From: Pseudomonas botevensis
GTDB lineage: Bacteria > Pseudomonadota > Gammaproteobacteria > Pseudomonadales > Pseudomonadaceae
NCBI RefSeq assembly: GCF_019145475.1
Contig: NZ_JAHTKI010000007.1
Coordinates: 62,001 to 126,000, forward strand
Length of the DNA: 64,000 nucleotides
Direction of reading: 5' to 3'
Both the position numbers and the translations under genes were made by a program. Numbering within the stretch: the first letter of the stretch is position 1; every line of letters begins with the position of its first letter. The notes below the pieces were generated by a model. That model worked only from the letters and a program-made list of their open reading frames with translations, was not told where the DNA came from and searched no databases. Below, in pieces: positions 30,718 to 41,283 of this stretch.

Positions 30718-31644
30718 TCACTCGTCTCCCGGCGCCAGCAACAGATTCGGTGCCAGACGCTGATAACCGTCCTGTGCCAGGCGCATGTCGAGCAACAGGC
30801 TGGCGAGATCCGCCGACAACGCCTCGCCGTCAGCGTCATTTTCCAGATACAGCAGCTTCAGATAGGTGTTGCAGCCCGGACAGACCTCCGCCCGCAACGG
30901 CGCCTGATTGGCGGCGTGGCGGTCGTCTTCGAGGCTCAGGTATTCCAGGCCCTTGCTCTGTTCGCAGTACACGCACTTGACCCGCACCACATGCCATTCG
31001 CAGGCACACAGCGAGCACACCAGATAACGCAAACCGTTGTGCTTGCCGCGATGGCGGATCACCCCGGCCATGGCCGGCGAACCGCAGGCCGGGCATTGGC
31101 TGAGGCTGTTGCCGGGTATCAATTGCAGGTTGGGCACGCTGAGCAGCCAATGACTCCAGGCGGTCTGCAGCGCCGCGCCAAGAAACGGCACCAGCGCCGC
31201 CGGCACCAGGGAATACTGGCCGCTGACCAACGCCACGGCCCAGGCGCGCAATTGCCCGTGACTGGCGACGCGCAACGTGGTCGCAGCCTCTGCCACGGCG
31301 CCTTGCTCGGGAGCGATGTAACGCTGCAAAAACGCTTCGAGGTACGCCTGCCACGAATCCTCGCGAATCAGCGTGTCGGCCGCGAATGGCGGCAAACCGT
31401 GCTGCTGGCAGACTTCCACCCTTTGCAGATCGATGGGATCGGCCAACGGCGGATCATCCAGCACCTGTTGCTGCACCTGGCACAACCCGGCGATCAGCCG
31501 CAGGTAATCGGCCAGCGGATGTCCTTCGGCCAATTGTTCCAGCCGTTGGGCACGCAGAGAAAACAGATTGGGCGGCGGCAGATGCAGAAACGGCGGCGAA
31601 CCGGCCGCCGCTTCGATTTGTCCAGGTTCGAGGATGGTTGGCAA
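30718..31644 (-). CDS. fdhE: Formate dehydrogenase accessory protein FdhE
   Basis: 308 residues. The C-terminal half carries the rubredoxin-like cysteine pairs of Fdh[21 protein letters not shown] and CPGCN. FdhE binds the catalytic subunit and is needed for formate dehydrogenase maturation. The gene starts 3 bases after fdoI and is followed by selA, so it belongs to the fdo-sel operon. Confidence 0.94.
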   Translation of the reverse strand: MPTILEPGQIEAAAGSPPFLHLPPPNLFSLRAQRLEQLAEGHPLADYLRLIAGLCQVQQQVLDDPPLADPIDLQRVEVCQQHGLPPFAADTLIREDSWQAYLEAFLQRYIAPEQGAVAEAATTLRVASHGQLRAWAVALVSGQYSLVPAALVPFLGAALQTAWSHWLLSVPNLQLIPGNSLSQCPACGSPAMAGVIRHRGKHNGLRYLVCSLCACEWHVVRVKCVYCEQSKGLEYLSLEDDRHAANQAPLRAEVCPGCNTYLKLLYLENDADGEALSADLASLLLDMRLAQDGYQRLAPNLLLAPGDE

Positions 31645-31647
31645 ACG

Positions 31648-32301
31648 TCAGCCCTTCTTGGTGGTCGGTCGCTCCGGCGCTTGCTCACGGGTCACTTCGC
31701 GATACCAGAGTTCATGGTGTTTCTTCGCCCAGGCGCGGCTGACCCAGCCGTGCAGCATGGCGTCCACCGAACCCTTGATCCACAGCCCGGCGTAGATGTG
31801 GATGATGATGCTCAGGATCAGCACAAACCCGGCCAGCGCATGCAGCAACATCGCCCAGCGAATCGTGGTGATGCCGAAGTACGCGCTGAAATACGCCCGC
31901 CAGATCACCAGACCGGTGAACAGCAAACCGAGCATGCACAACAGTAAAGTCCAGAACAGCAGCTTCTGCCCGGCGTTGTACTTGCCCACGGCGGGTACGG
32001 TTTCCTCGTCGTTGACCAGCACCCGGTCGATGCGTCGCAGCCATTTCCAGTCATTGTCGATGAAGAAATTGGAGCGCCAGAAACGAAACACCAGGCCTAG
32101 GAACAACACGAACATCAGCACGCCCATGAACGGATGCAAAATCCGCGTCCACGGCCCGCCGCCGAACAGGTGGGTCAGCCAGAAAATCGACGGATGAAAC
32201 AGCGCCAGGCCGGACAACCCGGCCATGAAGAACAGAATCGCCACCAGCCAGTGATTGGTGCGCTGGTTGGCGGTATAGCGCAGGATCGTCTTGTTGCTCA
32301 T
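31648..32301 (-). CDS. fdoI: Formate dehydrogenase cytochrome b556 (gamma) subunit
   Basis: 217 residues with four hydrophobic helices and haem-ligand histidines in the expected places ([46 protein letters not shown]). It anchors the periplasm-facing FdoGH complex and passes electrons to quinone. The start overlaps the fdoH stop by four bases. Length and sequence match FdnI/FdoI; the fdo name is used because no nitrate reductase genes are nearby. Confidence 0.95.
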   Translation of the reverse strand: MSNKTILRYTANQRTNHWLVAILFFMAGLSGLALFHPSIFWLTHLFGGGPWTRILHPFMGVLMFVLFLGLVFRFWRSNFFIDNDWKWLRRIDRVLVNDEETVPAVGKYNAGQKLLFWTLLLCMLGLLFTGLVIWRAYFSAYFGITTIRWAMLLHALAGFVLILSIIIHIYAGLWIKGSVDAMLHGWVSRAWAKKHHELWYREVTREQAPERPTTKKG

Positions 32302-33233
32302 GGCCGGCCCTCCCCGCGAGGATCGAAGGTGTGTACCGCCGGATCAACCTGATGCACCGAGGTGTCCGGCACATCCGGGTGTTCATCTTCTTCGGTCCGG
32401 TTCGGCCCGATGCGCACGTAATGGAAGAACCCGGCCAGCACCGCCGCGCCCATCGCCAGCAGGCCCAGCGGTTTGCTGATGCCTTTCCACAATCCTACCA
32501 ACGGACTGATCGCCGGGTTTTCCGGCAGTCCGGCGTAGATCTTCGGCGTATCGGCGTGATGCAGCACGTACATCACATGGGTGCCGCCAACGCCTTCGGG
32601 GTCATACAGGCCGGCGTTGTCGAAGCCACGGCTCTTGAGATCGACGATGCGCTCGGCGGCGTGGGTCTTCATGTCTTCCTTGCTGCCGAAGACGATGGCC
32701 CCGGTCGGGCAGGTTTTCACGCAGGCAGGTTCCAGCCCTACCGCGACCCGATCCGAACACAAGGTACATTTGTAGGCCTTGTGATCCTTCTGCGAGATGC
32801 GCGGAATGTTGAACGGGCAGCCAGTGATGCAATATCCGCAACCGATGCAGTGATCCTGATCGAAATCGACGATGCCGTTGGCGTGTTTGATGATCGCGCC
32901 GGGGCTCGGACACGCCGCCAGGCAACCCGGCTCGGCGCAGTGCATGCAACCGTCCTTGCGGATCAGCCATTCAAGGTTGCCGGCGTCGGTTTCGTGCTCG
33001 GTGAAGCGCATCAGCGTCCACGACTCTGCGGTGAGATCCTGCGGGTTGTCGTAGGTGCCGTGGTTGTGGCCGACCTCGTCGCGCAATTCGTTCCATTCCG
33101 AACACGCGACCTGACAGGCCTTGCAGCCGATGCATTTGGTGGTGTCGATCAGCTTGGCGACGGCCTCCTGATTACGCACCGAGGGTGCCGGCGTCGTGGT
33201 GGCCGAGCGGGCAATGATGTCTTGGCTGGCCAT
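32298..33233 (-). CDS. fdoH: Formate dehydrogenase iron-sulfur (beta) subunit
   Basis: 311 residues with four cysteine-rich ferredoxin clusters ([52 protein letters not shown]...[10 protein letters not shown]) and one C-terminal membrane helix ([18 protein letters not shown]), as in E. coli FdnH/FdoH. It wires electrons from the molybdopterin subunit to the cytochrome. The ATG directly follows the fdoG TGA. Confidence 0.96.
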   Translation of the reverse strand: MASQDIIARSATTTPAPSVRNQEAVAKLIDTTKCIGCKACQVACSEWNELRDEVGHNHGTYDNPQDLTAESWTLMRFTEHETDAGNLEWLIRKDGCMHCAEPGCLAACPSPGAIIKHANGIVDFDQDHCIGCGYCITGCPFNIPRISQKDHKAYKCTLCSDRVAVGLEPACVKTCPTGAIVFGSKEDMKTHAAERIVDLKSRGFDNAGLYDPEGVGGTHVMYVLHHADTPKIYAGLPENPAISPLVGLWKGISKPLGLLAMGAAVLAGFFHYVRIGPNRTEEDEHPDVPDTSVHQVDPAVHTFDPRGEGRP

Positions 33234-36200
33234 TCAGATTTTCTCCACGTTGACCAGGAATGACTTGGATTCCGGGGTCTGAGTGTTGCCATCGCCGAGG
33301 AACGGCACCAGGGTGTTGGTCAGGTAACCGTGACGGGTCAGGCCGGTGAACCCCCAGTGCAGCGGAATGCCGATCTGGTGCACGACCTGATTGTTGACCT
33401 GCAACGGCCGAATCCGCTTGGTCACCACCGCGACGGCCTCGATGAAGCCGCGCTTGCTGCTGACCCGCACGCGGTCGCCGGCGGCGATGCCCTTCTCTTT
33501 GGCCAACACTTCGCCGATTTCCACGAACTGCTCAGGCTGGACGATCGCGTTCAACCGGCAGTGCTTGCTCCAGAAGTGGAAATGCTCGGTCAGCCGATAG
33601 CTGGTGGCGGCGTACGGGTAGTCCTTGGCGAGGCCGAGGCTGTCCCACACCGAATCGAAGATCCGTGCCGCCGGGTTGCTGGTGGCTTTCTTGTTTTGCG
33701 GATGCAGCGGGTTGATCCCGATCGGCGTTTCGAACGGCTCGTAGTGTTCCGGGAATGGCCCTTCGTTCATCTTGTCGACGGCAAAGAACCGTGCCACCCC
33801 TTCGGGGTTCATGATGAACGGGTTCATCCCGGCTTCCGGCGGCACGTCGGCCTTGTAGTCCGGCACGTCGGTGCCGGCCCAGGCCTTGCCGTTCCACCAC
33901 ACCAGGCGTTTCTTCGGATCCCATGGCTTGCCTTGCAGGTCGGACGAAGCGCGGTTGTACAGAATCCGCCGGTTGGCCGGCCACGCCCAGGCCCAGTTCT
34001 GGTGCTGATGCATACCATACGGATCGGCGTTATCGCGCCGGGCCATCTGATTACCGGCCTCGGTCCAGCTACCGGTGAAGATCCAGCAACCGGACGCCGT
34101 GCTGCCGTCATCCTTCAACTGAGCGAACGCAGCCAGTTGCGAGTTGCCCTTGATCGCCGCGCCCGTGGCGTCGGTGAAATCGGTGGTGGCGTAGCCGTTG
34201 ACCTCCTTGGCGATTTCCTCCGGCGACGGCTCGTCGGGAATCTTGTACGGCCACGACAGTTTCAGCAGCGGATCGGGGAATTTGCCGCCCTCGGCCTGAT
34301 AGCGCTCGCGCAAGCGCAGGAACAGCCCGGTCATGATCTGCACGTCGGTGCGCGCCTCGCCGGGGCCATCGGCGCCTTTCCAGTGCCATTGCAGCCAGCG
34401 GCTGCTGTTGACCAGCGAGCCGTCCTCTTCGGCGAAGCAGGTGGTCGGCAGGCGAATCACTTCAGTCTGGATGTCGGCGGTCTTCACATCGTTGAATGGC
34501 CCGACGTTTTCCCAGAACTGCGAGGTTTCGGTCGCCAGCGGGTCCATCACCACCAGCCACTTCAACTTCGCCAGCGCGGCCATGACCCGGTTTTTGTCCG
34601 GCAACGCGGCAATCGGGTTGAAGCCCTGGCACATGTAGCCGTTGACCTTGCCCTGGCCCATCAGGTCGAAGACCTTGAGGATGTCGTAGTTGGGAATGTC
34701 CAGTTTCGGCAGGTAGCTGTAGGCCCACTGGTTCTCAGCCGTGGCGTTGGCGCCGTACCAGGCTTTCATCAGGCTGACGTGGAATTTGCTGTAGTTCTGC
34801 CAGTAGGACAGTTGCCCCGGCCGCAGCGGTTTTTGCGTGCGTTTGGCGATGAAGGCGTTGTAGTCCTGTTCGGCGTCGGTCGGCAGGGTCAGGTAGCCCG
34901 GCAGCGAGTTGGACAGCAAGCCAAGGTCGGTCAGGCCCTGAATGTTCGAGTGCCCGCGCAAGGCGTTCACACCTCCACCCGGCATGCCGACGTTGCCCAG
35001 CAGCAATTGCACCATCGCCGCGCTGCGGATGATCTGCGAGCCGATCGAGTGCTGGGTCCAGCCCAGCGCGTAGAGGATGGTCATGGTCTTGCCCGGTTGC
35101 GAGCAAGTGGCGATTTCCTCCCAGATTTTTTTCATCGCATCGACCGGCATGCCGCAGATCTGGCTCGCCAGGTCGATGCTGTAGCGGCTGTAATGCTGCT
35201 TCATCAACTGATAGACGCAGCGCGGGTCCTGCAAGGTCGGATCGACCCTGGCAAAGCCGTCCTCACCCAGTTCATAGCCCCAGGTGGATTTGTCGGTGTA
35301 GCTGCGCTTGTCCGCGTCGTAACCGGTGAACAGGCCATCCTCGAAACCGAACCCGGCTTTGACGATGAACGACACGTCGGTGTAGTTGCGCACGTATTCG
35401 TGCTGGATCTTGTCCTCGGTCAACAGGTAATTGATCAACCCGCCCATGAAGGCGATGTCGCTGCCGGTGCGAATCGGCGCGTAGTAATCGGCCACCGACG
35501 CGGTACGGGTGAAACGCGGGTCGACCACAATCAGCCGCGCGGCGTTGTGCGCCTTGGCTTCGGTCACCCATTTGAAGCCGCATGGATGCGCTTCTGCGGA
35601 GTTGCCACCCATCACCAGGATCAGATTCGCGTTGGCGATATCGGTCCAGGTGTTGGTCATGGCTCCACGGCCGTACGTCGGGGCAAGACTTGCCACCGTC
35701 GGGCCGTGTCAGACACGCGCCTGGTTATCGAACCCCAGCATGCCGAGACTGCGCACCACCTTGTGGGTGATGTAACCCGCTTCGTTGGACGCCGCCGACG
35801 CCGCGAGAAAACCGGTGGTCAGCCAGCGATTCACCGTTTGCCCCTGGGCGTTCTGCTCGATGAAGTTGGCGTCGCGGTCGGCCTTCATCAGGTCGGCGAC
35901 CCGGTCGAGGGCTTCGTCCCAGCTGACTCGCGTCCACTCATTGCTGCCGGGCTTGCGCACCTGCGGGTACTGCAAGCGGCCGGGGCTATGGATGAAGTCC
36001 AGCAGGCCCGCGCCTTTCGGGCAGAGGGTGCCGCGATTGACCGGGTGGTCGGCGTCGCCCTCGATGTGGATGATATTTTGCGCAACGTTCTTCGCGGCAT
36101 CGCCCTGGCTGTACATGATCAAGCCGCAACCGACCGAGCAATACGGACAGGTGTTGCGGGTTTCATGGGTATGGGCGAGCTTGAAGTGGCGCACCTGCTC

Positions 36201-36299
36201 GGCGAAGGCCAGCGTCGGGGCCATGCCCAACGCGCCCAGGCTAGAGCCTGCAAGGCCGATACCGGCGACCTTGAAGAACTGACGACGGCTGAGATCCAT
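33234..36299 (-). CDS. fdoG: Selenocysteine-containing formate dehydrogenase major (alpha) subunit
   Basis: 1021 residues when the in-frame TGA at 35709-35711 is read as selenocysteine (residue 197). The Sec context ARV-U-HGPTVASLAPTYGRGAM matches E. coli FdnG/FdoG. A twin-arginine signal (SRRQFFKVAG) directs export with FdoH. The 4Fe4S ligands lie in CPYCSVGCG and LCPKGAG, and the molybdopterin domains follow. A gene finder that treats TGA as stop would split it into a 196-residue fragment and a second ORF opening at a GTG at 35696. The enzyme oxidises formate in the periplasm and feeds the quinone pool. Three functions needed for its maturation (fdhE, selA/B, selC) follow on the same strand. 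Confidence 0.97.
35666..35711 (-). promoter_or_regulatory. Bacterial SECIS hairpin and UGA-Sec codon in fdoG
   Basis: Immediately 3' of the TGA, CACGGCC (35708-35702) can pair with GGCCGTG (35672-35666). Inside lies an apical GGCAA-GTC-TTGCC stem-loop, comparable to the E. coli fdhF/fdnG SECIS with its GU-containing apical loop. SelB would bind this element to insert selenocysteine. Confidence 0.85.
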
Positions 36300-36444
36300 C
36301 GTGCACTCCTGATCAGGTGGAACCCGGTACTTGTGCCGGGTCTGTTCTGGACAATCACGGTGGCGGCACGACGGGTGCCGACCTCTTCACTGTAGACAAT
36401 GACCTTACAGTCTGTGTGAAAACCGACCGTCGGCGACCAGCGGT

Positions 36445-36474
36445 CATTCGCGAACCAGCCCGTTCCTACGCAGG
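36445..36474. repeat. Single REP-type palindromic element upstream of fdoG
   Basis: CATTCGCGAACCAGCCCGTT-type sequence, the same unit seen at 50324-50350. It lies in the 248-base gap between fdoG and the divergent lyase gene, which must also hold the fdo promoter. I see no other feature in that gap. Confidence 0.7.
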
Positions 36475-36547
36475 ATTTCAGGTGCTTGTCCTACCGGGCG
36501 GGCTTATCATGGCGCCCATCCACGACCCCGCTTTCACGAGACTGCGC

Positions 36548-37696
36548 ATGACTTTCGATTTTGATCAGGTATTCGACCGCCACGACACCGGCAGCACCAA
36601 ATGGAGCCGCTATGCGGCCGACGTGTTGCCGATGTGGGTCGCTGATATGGATTTCGCCGCGCCACCGGTGGTGATCGAAGCACTGCAACAACGTTTGCTG
36701 CACCCGCTGGTGGGTTACAGCGTGGCCCGGAACAACCTGCGCGAAGCCATCGTCGCCGACCTGTGGGCCAAGTTTGCCTGGCGCGTACAGCCACAGGAGT
36801 TGATCTTCCTGCCCGGCGTCGAGTCGGGCTTCAACATGGCGCTCAAGGCGCTGGTGCAGCCGCAGCAGAACGTCGTGGTGCAAACGCCGAACTACCCGCC
36901 ACTGCGCCACGCGCCGGGCCATTGGGGCCTGAACAAAATCGAGCTGGAGTTCACCCCGCAGGCCGATGGCACCTACGCCACGCCGCTGGATACCCTGCGC
37001 GAATCCCTGAGCGGTGGCGGCGCCCTGCTCCTGAGCAACCCGCATAACCCGATCGGCAAGGTTTTCGGTCGTGAAGAGCTGCAAGCCGTAGCGGACATCT
37101 GCGTGACGCAGGACGCCTGGATCATCTCTGACGAGATCCACGCCGAACTGTGCTACGACGGCCGCGTCCACATTCCGACCGCCTCCCTGAGCCCGGCAAT
37201 CGCCGCCCGCACCATCACCCTGATGTCGGCGAGCAAGGCTTACAACATCGCCGGCCTCAAGACCTCATTCATGATCATCCAGGACGCCGCCCTGCGCGAG
37301 CGGGTCAATCACGCCCGTTGCGGCATGGTCGACAGCGTCAACCCGCTGGGCATGGAAGCCACGCGCGTGGCCTACAGCGAAGCCGGACCGTGGCTCAAGG
37401 AACTCAAACAATACCTGCAAGCCAACCGTGATTATCTGGTCGACGCAGTACGCAGCCGCTTGCCGGGCGTGCAGATCAACGTGCCCCAGGGCACGTACCT
37501 GGCGTGGCTCGATTGCTCGGCGCTGGACCTGGGCGATCCGCAGAAATTCTTCCTCGAACAGGCCCGTGTCGGCCTCAGTGCAGGTCTGGACTTCGGCGAC
37601 CACAGCCAGCAGTTCGTGCGCTTGAACTTCGGCTGCCCGCGTGCGCTGCTTGAAGAAGGCATCGCGCGGATGGAGCAGGCGCTGGCCTCTCGCTGA
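36548..37696 (+). CDS. PatB/MalY-type PLP-dependent C-S beta-lyase (class I/II aminotransferase fold)
   Basis: 382 residues from the ATG at 36548, where the family start TFDFDQVFDRHDTGSTKW begins. Longer in-frame options lie upstream but add non-homologous sequence. Features of the PatB/MalY group are VLPMWVADMDFAAPP, LLLSNPHNPIGKVF, IISDEIHAEL and the PLP lysine in SASKAYNIAGLK. These enzymes usually act as cystathionine beta-lyases or cysteine-S-conjugate lyases. It is the second sulfur lyase in the window, but here alone. A hairpin follows the stop. Confidence 0.87.
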   Translation: MTFDFDQVFDRHDTGSTKWSRYAADVLPMWVADMDFAAPPVVIEALQQRLLHPLVGYSVARNNLREAIVADLWAKFAWRVQPQELIFLPGVESGFNMALKALVQPQQNVVVQTPNYPPLRHAPGHWGLNKIELEFTPQADGTYATPLDTLRESLSGGGALLLSNPHNPIGKVFGREELQAVADICVTQDAWIISDEIHAELCYDGRVHIPTASLSPAIAARTITLMSASKAYNIAGLKTSFMIIQDAALRERVNHARCGMVDSVNPLGMEATRVAYSEAGPWLKELKQYLQANRDYLVDAVRSRLPGVQINVPQGTYLAWLDCSALDLGDPQKFFLEQARVGLSAGLDFGDHSQQFVRLNFGCPRALLEEGIARMEQALASR

Positions 37697-37708
37697 TCCT
37701 CACCCGGT

Positions 37709-37739
37709 GATCGTTCCCACGCGCAAAGTGGGAACGATC
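37709..37739. terminator. REP-like hairpin after the lyase gene
   Basis: A perfect 12-bp stem GATCGTTCCCAC / GTGGGAACGATC with a 7-base loop, 13 bases after the stop. The same GATCGTTCCC core recurs at 47667. It may act as terminator or as an interspersed repeat. Confidence 0.7.
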
Positions 37740-37818
37740 CGCATCGTCAATCCAATCGAACTCGCGGCAAACGGGCCGGGTCAACCGCCCATACCCGCCA
37801 TGAGCCCGGAGATTGACG

Positions 37819-38676
37819 ATGACTGACTATCCAAAACCACCCTTCCCGAAACAGGCCCAACCGGTGCCCGGTTCCCAACGCAAAATGGAACCGTATCCCG
37901 ATTGCGGCGAACAGAGTTACGTCGGCTCCGGTCGACTGGCCGGCAAGATCGCGCTGATCACCGGCGCCGACAGCGGCATCGGCCGCGCAGTGGCGATTGC
38001 CTTTGCCCGTGAAGGCGCCGATGTCGCGGTCGCCTACCTCAACGAACACGAAGACGCGAAGGAAACCGCACGCTGGGTCGAACAGGCCGGTCGCCAGTGT
38101 CTGTTGCTGCCCGGTGACATCGCGCAGAAGGCCCACTGCCAGGCGCTGGTGGACGACACTGTTGAACGCTTCGGCCGCATCGACGTACTGGTCAACAACG
38201 CCGCGTTCCAGATGACCCACGAAACCTTCGAAGAAATCCCCGACGACGAGTGGCTGATGACCTTCGACGTCAACATCACCGCGATTTTCCGGCTGAGTCA
38301 GGCGGCGCTCAAACACATGCGCGCCGGGTCGTCGATCATCAACACCAGTTCGGTCAACTCGGACATGCCCAAACCCACCCTGCTCGCCTACGCCACCACC
38401 AAAGGCGCCATCGCCAACTTCACCGGTGGCCTGGCGCAGATGCTCGGGCCGAAGGCAATCCGCGTGAACTGCGTGGCACCGGGACCGATCTGGACGCCGC
38501 TGATCGTCTCGACGATGCCCGACGAGGAAGTGCAGAACTTCGGCGAACACACCCCGCTCGGCCGTCCGGGTCAACCGGTGGAGGTCGCGCCGATCTACGT
38601 ACTGCTGGCCTCGGACGAAGCCAGCTACATCACCGGCCAGCGCTACGGCGTGACCGGCGGCAAACCGATGCTCTGA
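37819..38676 (+). CDS. Short-chain dehydrogenase/reductase, YghA-like
   Basis: 285 residues from the ATG at 37819 (GGAG 8 bases upstream). The N-terminal extension YPKPPFPKQAQPVPGSQRKM is typical of YghA-type SDRs. Then come the Rossmann motif TGADSGIGRA, NNAA, the catalytic Ser in NTSSVNSD and the YATTK active-site Tyr/Lys. It uses NAD(P)H to reduce an unknown carbonyl. These SDRs are often part of the general stress response in pseudomonads; the neighbouring YIP1/antiporter pair does not clarify its role. Confidence 0.9.
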   Translation: MTDYPKPPFPKQAQPVPGSQRKMEPYPDCGEQSYVGSGRLAGKIALITGADSGIGRAVAIAFAREGADVAVAYLNEHEDAKETARWVEQAGRQCLLLPGDIAQKAHCQALVDDTVERFGRIDVLVNNAAFQMTHETFEEIPDDEWLMTFDVNITAIFRLSQAALKHMRAGSSIINTSSVNSDMPKPTLLAYATTKGAIANFTGGLAQMLGPKAIRVNCVAPGPIWTPLIVSTMPDEEVQNFGEHTPLGRPGQPVEVAPIYVLLASDEASYITGQRYGVTGGKPML

Positions 38677-38693
38677 CCGCCTCGGCGATAGCC

Positions 38694-38788
38694 CTTGCGG
38701 GAGCAGGCTTGCTCGCGAAAGCGGCGTTTCAGTCATCCATGATGTCGACTGACCGTCAGCCTTCGCGAGCAAGCCCGCTCCCACGGGG
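38694..38788. repeat. Inverted pair of REP elements
   Basis: GCGGGAGCAGGCTTGCTCGCGAA at 38698-38719 is mirrored by TTCGCGAGCAAGCCCGCTCCC at 38762-38782, separated by ~40 bases. This is the GTGGGAGC-GGGCTTGCTCGCGAA REP family common in P. fluorescens-group genomes. Confidence 0.85.
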
Positions 38789-38882
38789 ACTTGCTCAGAT
38801 CAAGAAAAAGTGAACCCGCAGACAGTCCCGCCTCTCAATAATTTTATGGCCCCATCGGGTCGCGAGAGATCAGGAGGTCGTC

Positions 38883-39494
38883 ATGTCCGCACCTATCGTC
38901 AAGCTCTTCACCCAGCCCAACTTCGCCTGGACCGACATCCGCCGCGAAGAAGAGGCTCATCCACGGCATTACCTGGCCCACTTGCTGTTGCTGGCGTTGA
39001 TTCCGGCGGTGTGCCTGTTCATTGGCACCACCTACGTCGGCTGGAGCCTGGCCGCCGGTGAAACCGTCAGGCTCAGCAGCGCCAGTGCCCTGCAACTGAG
39101 CGTGCTGCTGTACATCACCATGGTCGCTGGCGTGGCGATCATCGGCGGCTTCATTCGCTGGATGTCGCGCACCTTCGAGGCCCGGCCGACGCTCAATCAA
39201 TGCATCGGCTTCGCGGCCTACACCGTCACACCGTTTTTCATCGCCGGATTCGCCGGTCTGTACCCGAGTCGCTGGCTAGCGATTCTGGTGCTCGGCGCCG
39301 CCTCGCTGTACTCGACGTTCCTGCTGTTCGTCGGCCTGCCGACCTTCATGCATGAACGCAAGGAACAGGGCCTGCTGAACGCCGCCAGTGTCTGGGGCGT
39401 CGGCTTGCTGGTGCTGGTGACCATTCTGGTGTCGATGATCCTGCTGTGGTTCAACGTCCTGACGCCTGAGTACCTGCGCGCGCCGCTGGGTTAA
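38883..39494 (+). CDS. YIP1-family inner-membrane protein
   Basis: 203 residues with AGGAGG upstream of the ATG. After a short N-terminal motif (LFTQPNFAWTDIRREEEAHPRHYLAHLLLLALIPAVCLFIG), typical of bacterial YIP1 proteins, there are five hydrophobic segments. Role unknown; eukaryotic relatives act in membrane traffic, which does not transfer. It is followed after 10 bases by the antiporter gene, probably co-transcribed. Confidence 0.8.
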   Translation: MSAPIVKLFTQPNFAWTDIRREEEAHPRHYLAHLLLLALIPAVCLFIGTTYVGWSLAAGETVRLSSASALQLSVLLYITMVAGVAIIGGFIRWMSRTFEARPTLNQCIGFAAYTVTPFFIAGFAGLYPSRWLAILVLGAASLYSTFLLFVGLPTFMHERKEQGLLNAASVWGVGLLVLVTILVSMILLWFNVLTPEYLRAPLG

Positions 39495-39504
39495 CCCCTC
39501 GGCG

Positions 39505-40848
39505 ATGAGTTTCATTATCTGGGTCACGGTGCTGGGCGCGGTGCTGTTGACCCTGGCGCTGACATCGTCGTACCTGCGCTGGATGCCGGTCACGACGTCG
39601 GCGGTGTGCCTGCTGCTGGGCGTCGGCATCGGCCCGAGCGGGTTCGACCTGTTGAAGCTGCCGCTGGACGACGCCTCGTTGTGGATGGAACACCTGACGG
39701 AAGTCGCGGTTCTGTTTTCGCTCTTCGTCTGCGGTTTGAAGCTGCGCCTGCCCTTGCGCGACAAAAACTGGCGGATCGCATTTGGCCTGGCAGGTCCGGT
39801 GATGGTGCTGACCATCATCGGCGTCTGTCTGCTGCTGCATTTCGGCCTGACACTGGCGTGGGGGCCGTCATTGCTGATCGCGGCGATCCTGGCACCCACC
39901 GACCCGGTACTCGCCGCCCTGGTACAGGTCAACGACGCGCGGGACATCGACAGCGTGCGCTTTGGCCTCTCCGGCGAGGCCGGGCTCAACGACGGCATTG
40001 CCTTTCCCTTCGTGATCCTCGGCCTGTTGCTGTTGCATGGCGACGGATTGGCTGCCGAATGGAACGACTGGCTGGTGCAAAGCGTGCTGTGGGCGGTCCC
40101 CGCCGGGCTATTGACCGGCTACTGGATGGGACGCGGTATCGGCCGCGTCACCCTGGCGCTGCGCATCCGCAATGAAGACAGCACCGTGAGCCCCAACGAT
40201 TACCTGGCGCTGGCCTTGATCGCGCTGGCCTATGTCGTGGCCGAATCGATAGAGGGCTACGGCTTTCTGTCGGTGTTCGCCGCCGGTCTGGGCTTGCGGC
40301 AGGTCGAGGTGAAATCCACCGGCGCCAGTCAGCCACCGGCCGAACATCTGGTGCAACCGGTGGTCGGCCACCAGAACGTCGAGCCGCAACACGCGGTCCA
40401 TGGTGACACCGCGCGCCTCGAGGACAGTCAGGTCGCCGCCGGGATCATGATGGGCGACATGCTGGCGTTCGGCAGCCTGGTCGAACGAGCCATGGAAGTA
40501 TTTCTGGTCACCCTGCTTGGCGTGGTGCTGGTCACCCATTGGGATTGGCGGGCGCTGCTGGTCGGCGCTGTGCTGTTCTGCGTGATTCGTCCGCTGTGTG
40601 TGGCGGCCATGCCGTGGGGATCGCTGCTCGAGGGGCGTCAGCGCCTGCTCATCGGCTGGTTCGGCATCCGTGGCATCGGTAGCCTGTTTTATCTGTTCTA
40701 CGCCTTGAACCACGGCCTGACCAACACGGTGGCGACCCTGTGTACCGACCTGACCTTGTCGGTAGTGGCCTTGAGCATCCTCGCTCACGGCATCAGCACC
40801 CAGCCGATTCTTGCTCGCTATGAACAACGTCAACAGCGAAAAACCTGA
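39505..40848 (+). CDS. CPA1-type (NhaP-like) cation:proton antiporter
   Basis: 447 residues, around 12 hydrophobic segments. The catalytic region is recognisable: LAPTDPVLAALVQ and GLSGEAGLNDGIAFP correspond to the ion-binding TDPV and ND motifs. A hydrophilic insertion of ~50 residues (STGASQPPAEHLVQ to AAGIMMGDM) interrupts the later transmembrane block. No clear ribosome binding site precedes the ATG, so it may be translationally coupled to the YIP1 gene 10 bases upstream. Exchange of Na+ or K+ for protons is expected. Confidence 0.87.
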   Translation: MSFIIWVTVLGAVLLTLALTSSYLRWMPVTTSAVCLLLGVGIGPSGFDLLKLPLDDASLWMEHLTEVAVLFSLFVCGLKLRLPLRDKNWRIAFGLAGPVMVLTIIGVCLLLHFGLTLAWGPSLLIAAILAPTDPVLAALVQVNDARDIDSVRFGLSGEAGLNDGIAFPFVILGLLLLHGDGLAAEWNDWLVQSVLWAVPAGLLTGYWMGRGIGRVTLALRIRNEDSTVSPNDYLALALIALAYVVAESIEGYGFLSVFAAGLGLRQVEVKSTGASQPPAEHLVQPVVGHQNVEPQHAVHGDTARLEDSQVAAGIMMGDMLAFGSLVERAMEVFLVTLLGVVLVTHWDWRALLVGAVLFCVIRPLCVAAMPWGSLLEGRQRLLIGWFGIRGIGSLFYLFYALNHGLTNTVATLCTDLTLSVVALSILAHGISTQPILARYEQRQQRKT

Positions 40849-40974
40849 TGTGTGACAGCCGCGTTACCCACTTCGATCATCAAACATTTATCTGGAAAAA
40901 AATGGAGTCATCTCGACTACCGGCAGTCACAACCTTAATACCCTCGCCAAATTCCGAAGAGTAAGGTCACGGTC

Positions 40975-41271
40975 ATGAAAGAATGCTCGACGTCCGCACA
41001 AATCAAGGCATGCAGAACCCTCGCCCTGGAACGCAACCACCACTTGTTCGAAGAGGCCAGCGCGCTGAACCGTGCTGCCCATGAACTGCTGGAAACCGAT
41101 CATCTGGATCTCGCACAATTCGACCGCTACCGCGAGCTGCGCCGCAAGGCTGACCTGATGTTCGAGGATGCCATCCAGCATCTGTGCGTGCTCAACGAAG
41201 ACTTCCCGCCGATCCCGATGTCGCCGCGCAACTCCCAGGCGCTGCGCCAGCGACTCGAAACCAGCGCTTGA
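40975..41271 (+). CDS. Small soluble protein of unknown function
   Basis: 98 residues, charged and mostly helical (SAQIKACRTLALERNHHLFEEASALNRAAHELLETD). AAGG precedes the ATG and a strong terminator follows. No signal peptide, no membrane segment. The coding frame has Pseudomonas-like codon use, and no competing frame is better. I do not recognise the family; the length and a LALERNHHLFEEA helix recall small proteins often found in pseudomonads. Confidence 0.7.
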   Translation: MKECSTSAQIKACRTLALERNHHLFEEASALNRAAHELLETDHLDLAQFDRYRELRRKADLMFEDAIQHLCVLNEDFPPIPMSPRNSQALRQRLETSA

Positions 41272-41283
41272 TCCAGACAAAAA

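Noticed and set aside
35666..35711. TGA treated as a frameshift or pseudogene in fdoG
   Set aside because: Context, hairpin and nearby sel genes show programmed selenocysteine rather than a broken gene.
33330..36395. 1021-codon open frame on the plus strand
   Set aside because: It is wholly antisense to fdoG and fdoH, has no recognisable domains and reads like an Arg/Val/Leu-rich shadow of a high-GC gene.
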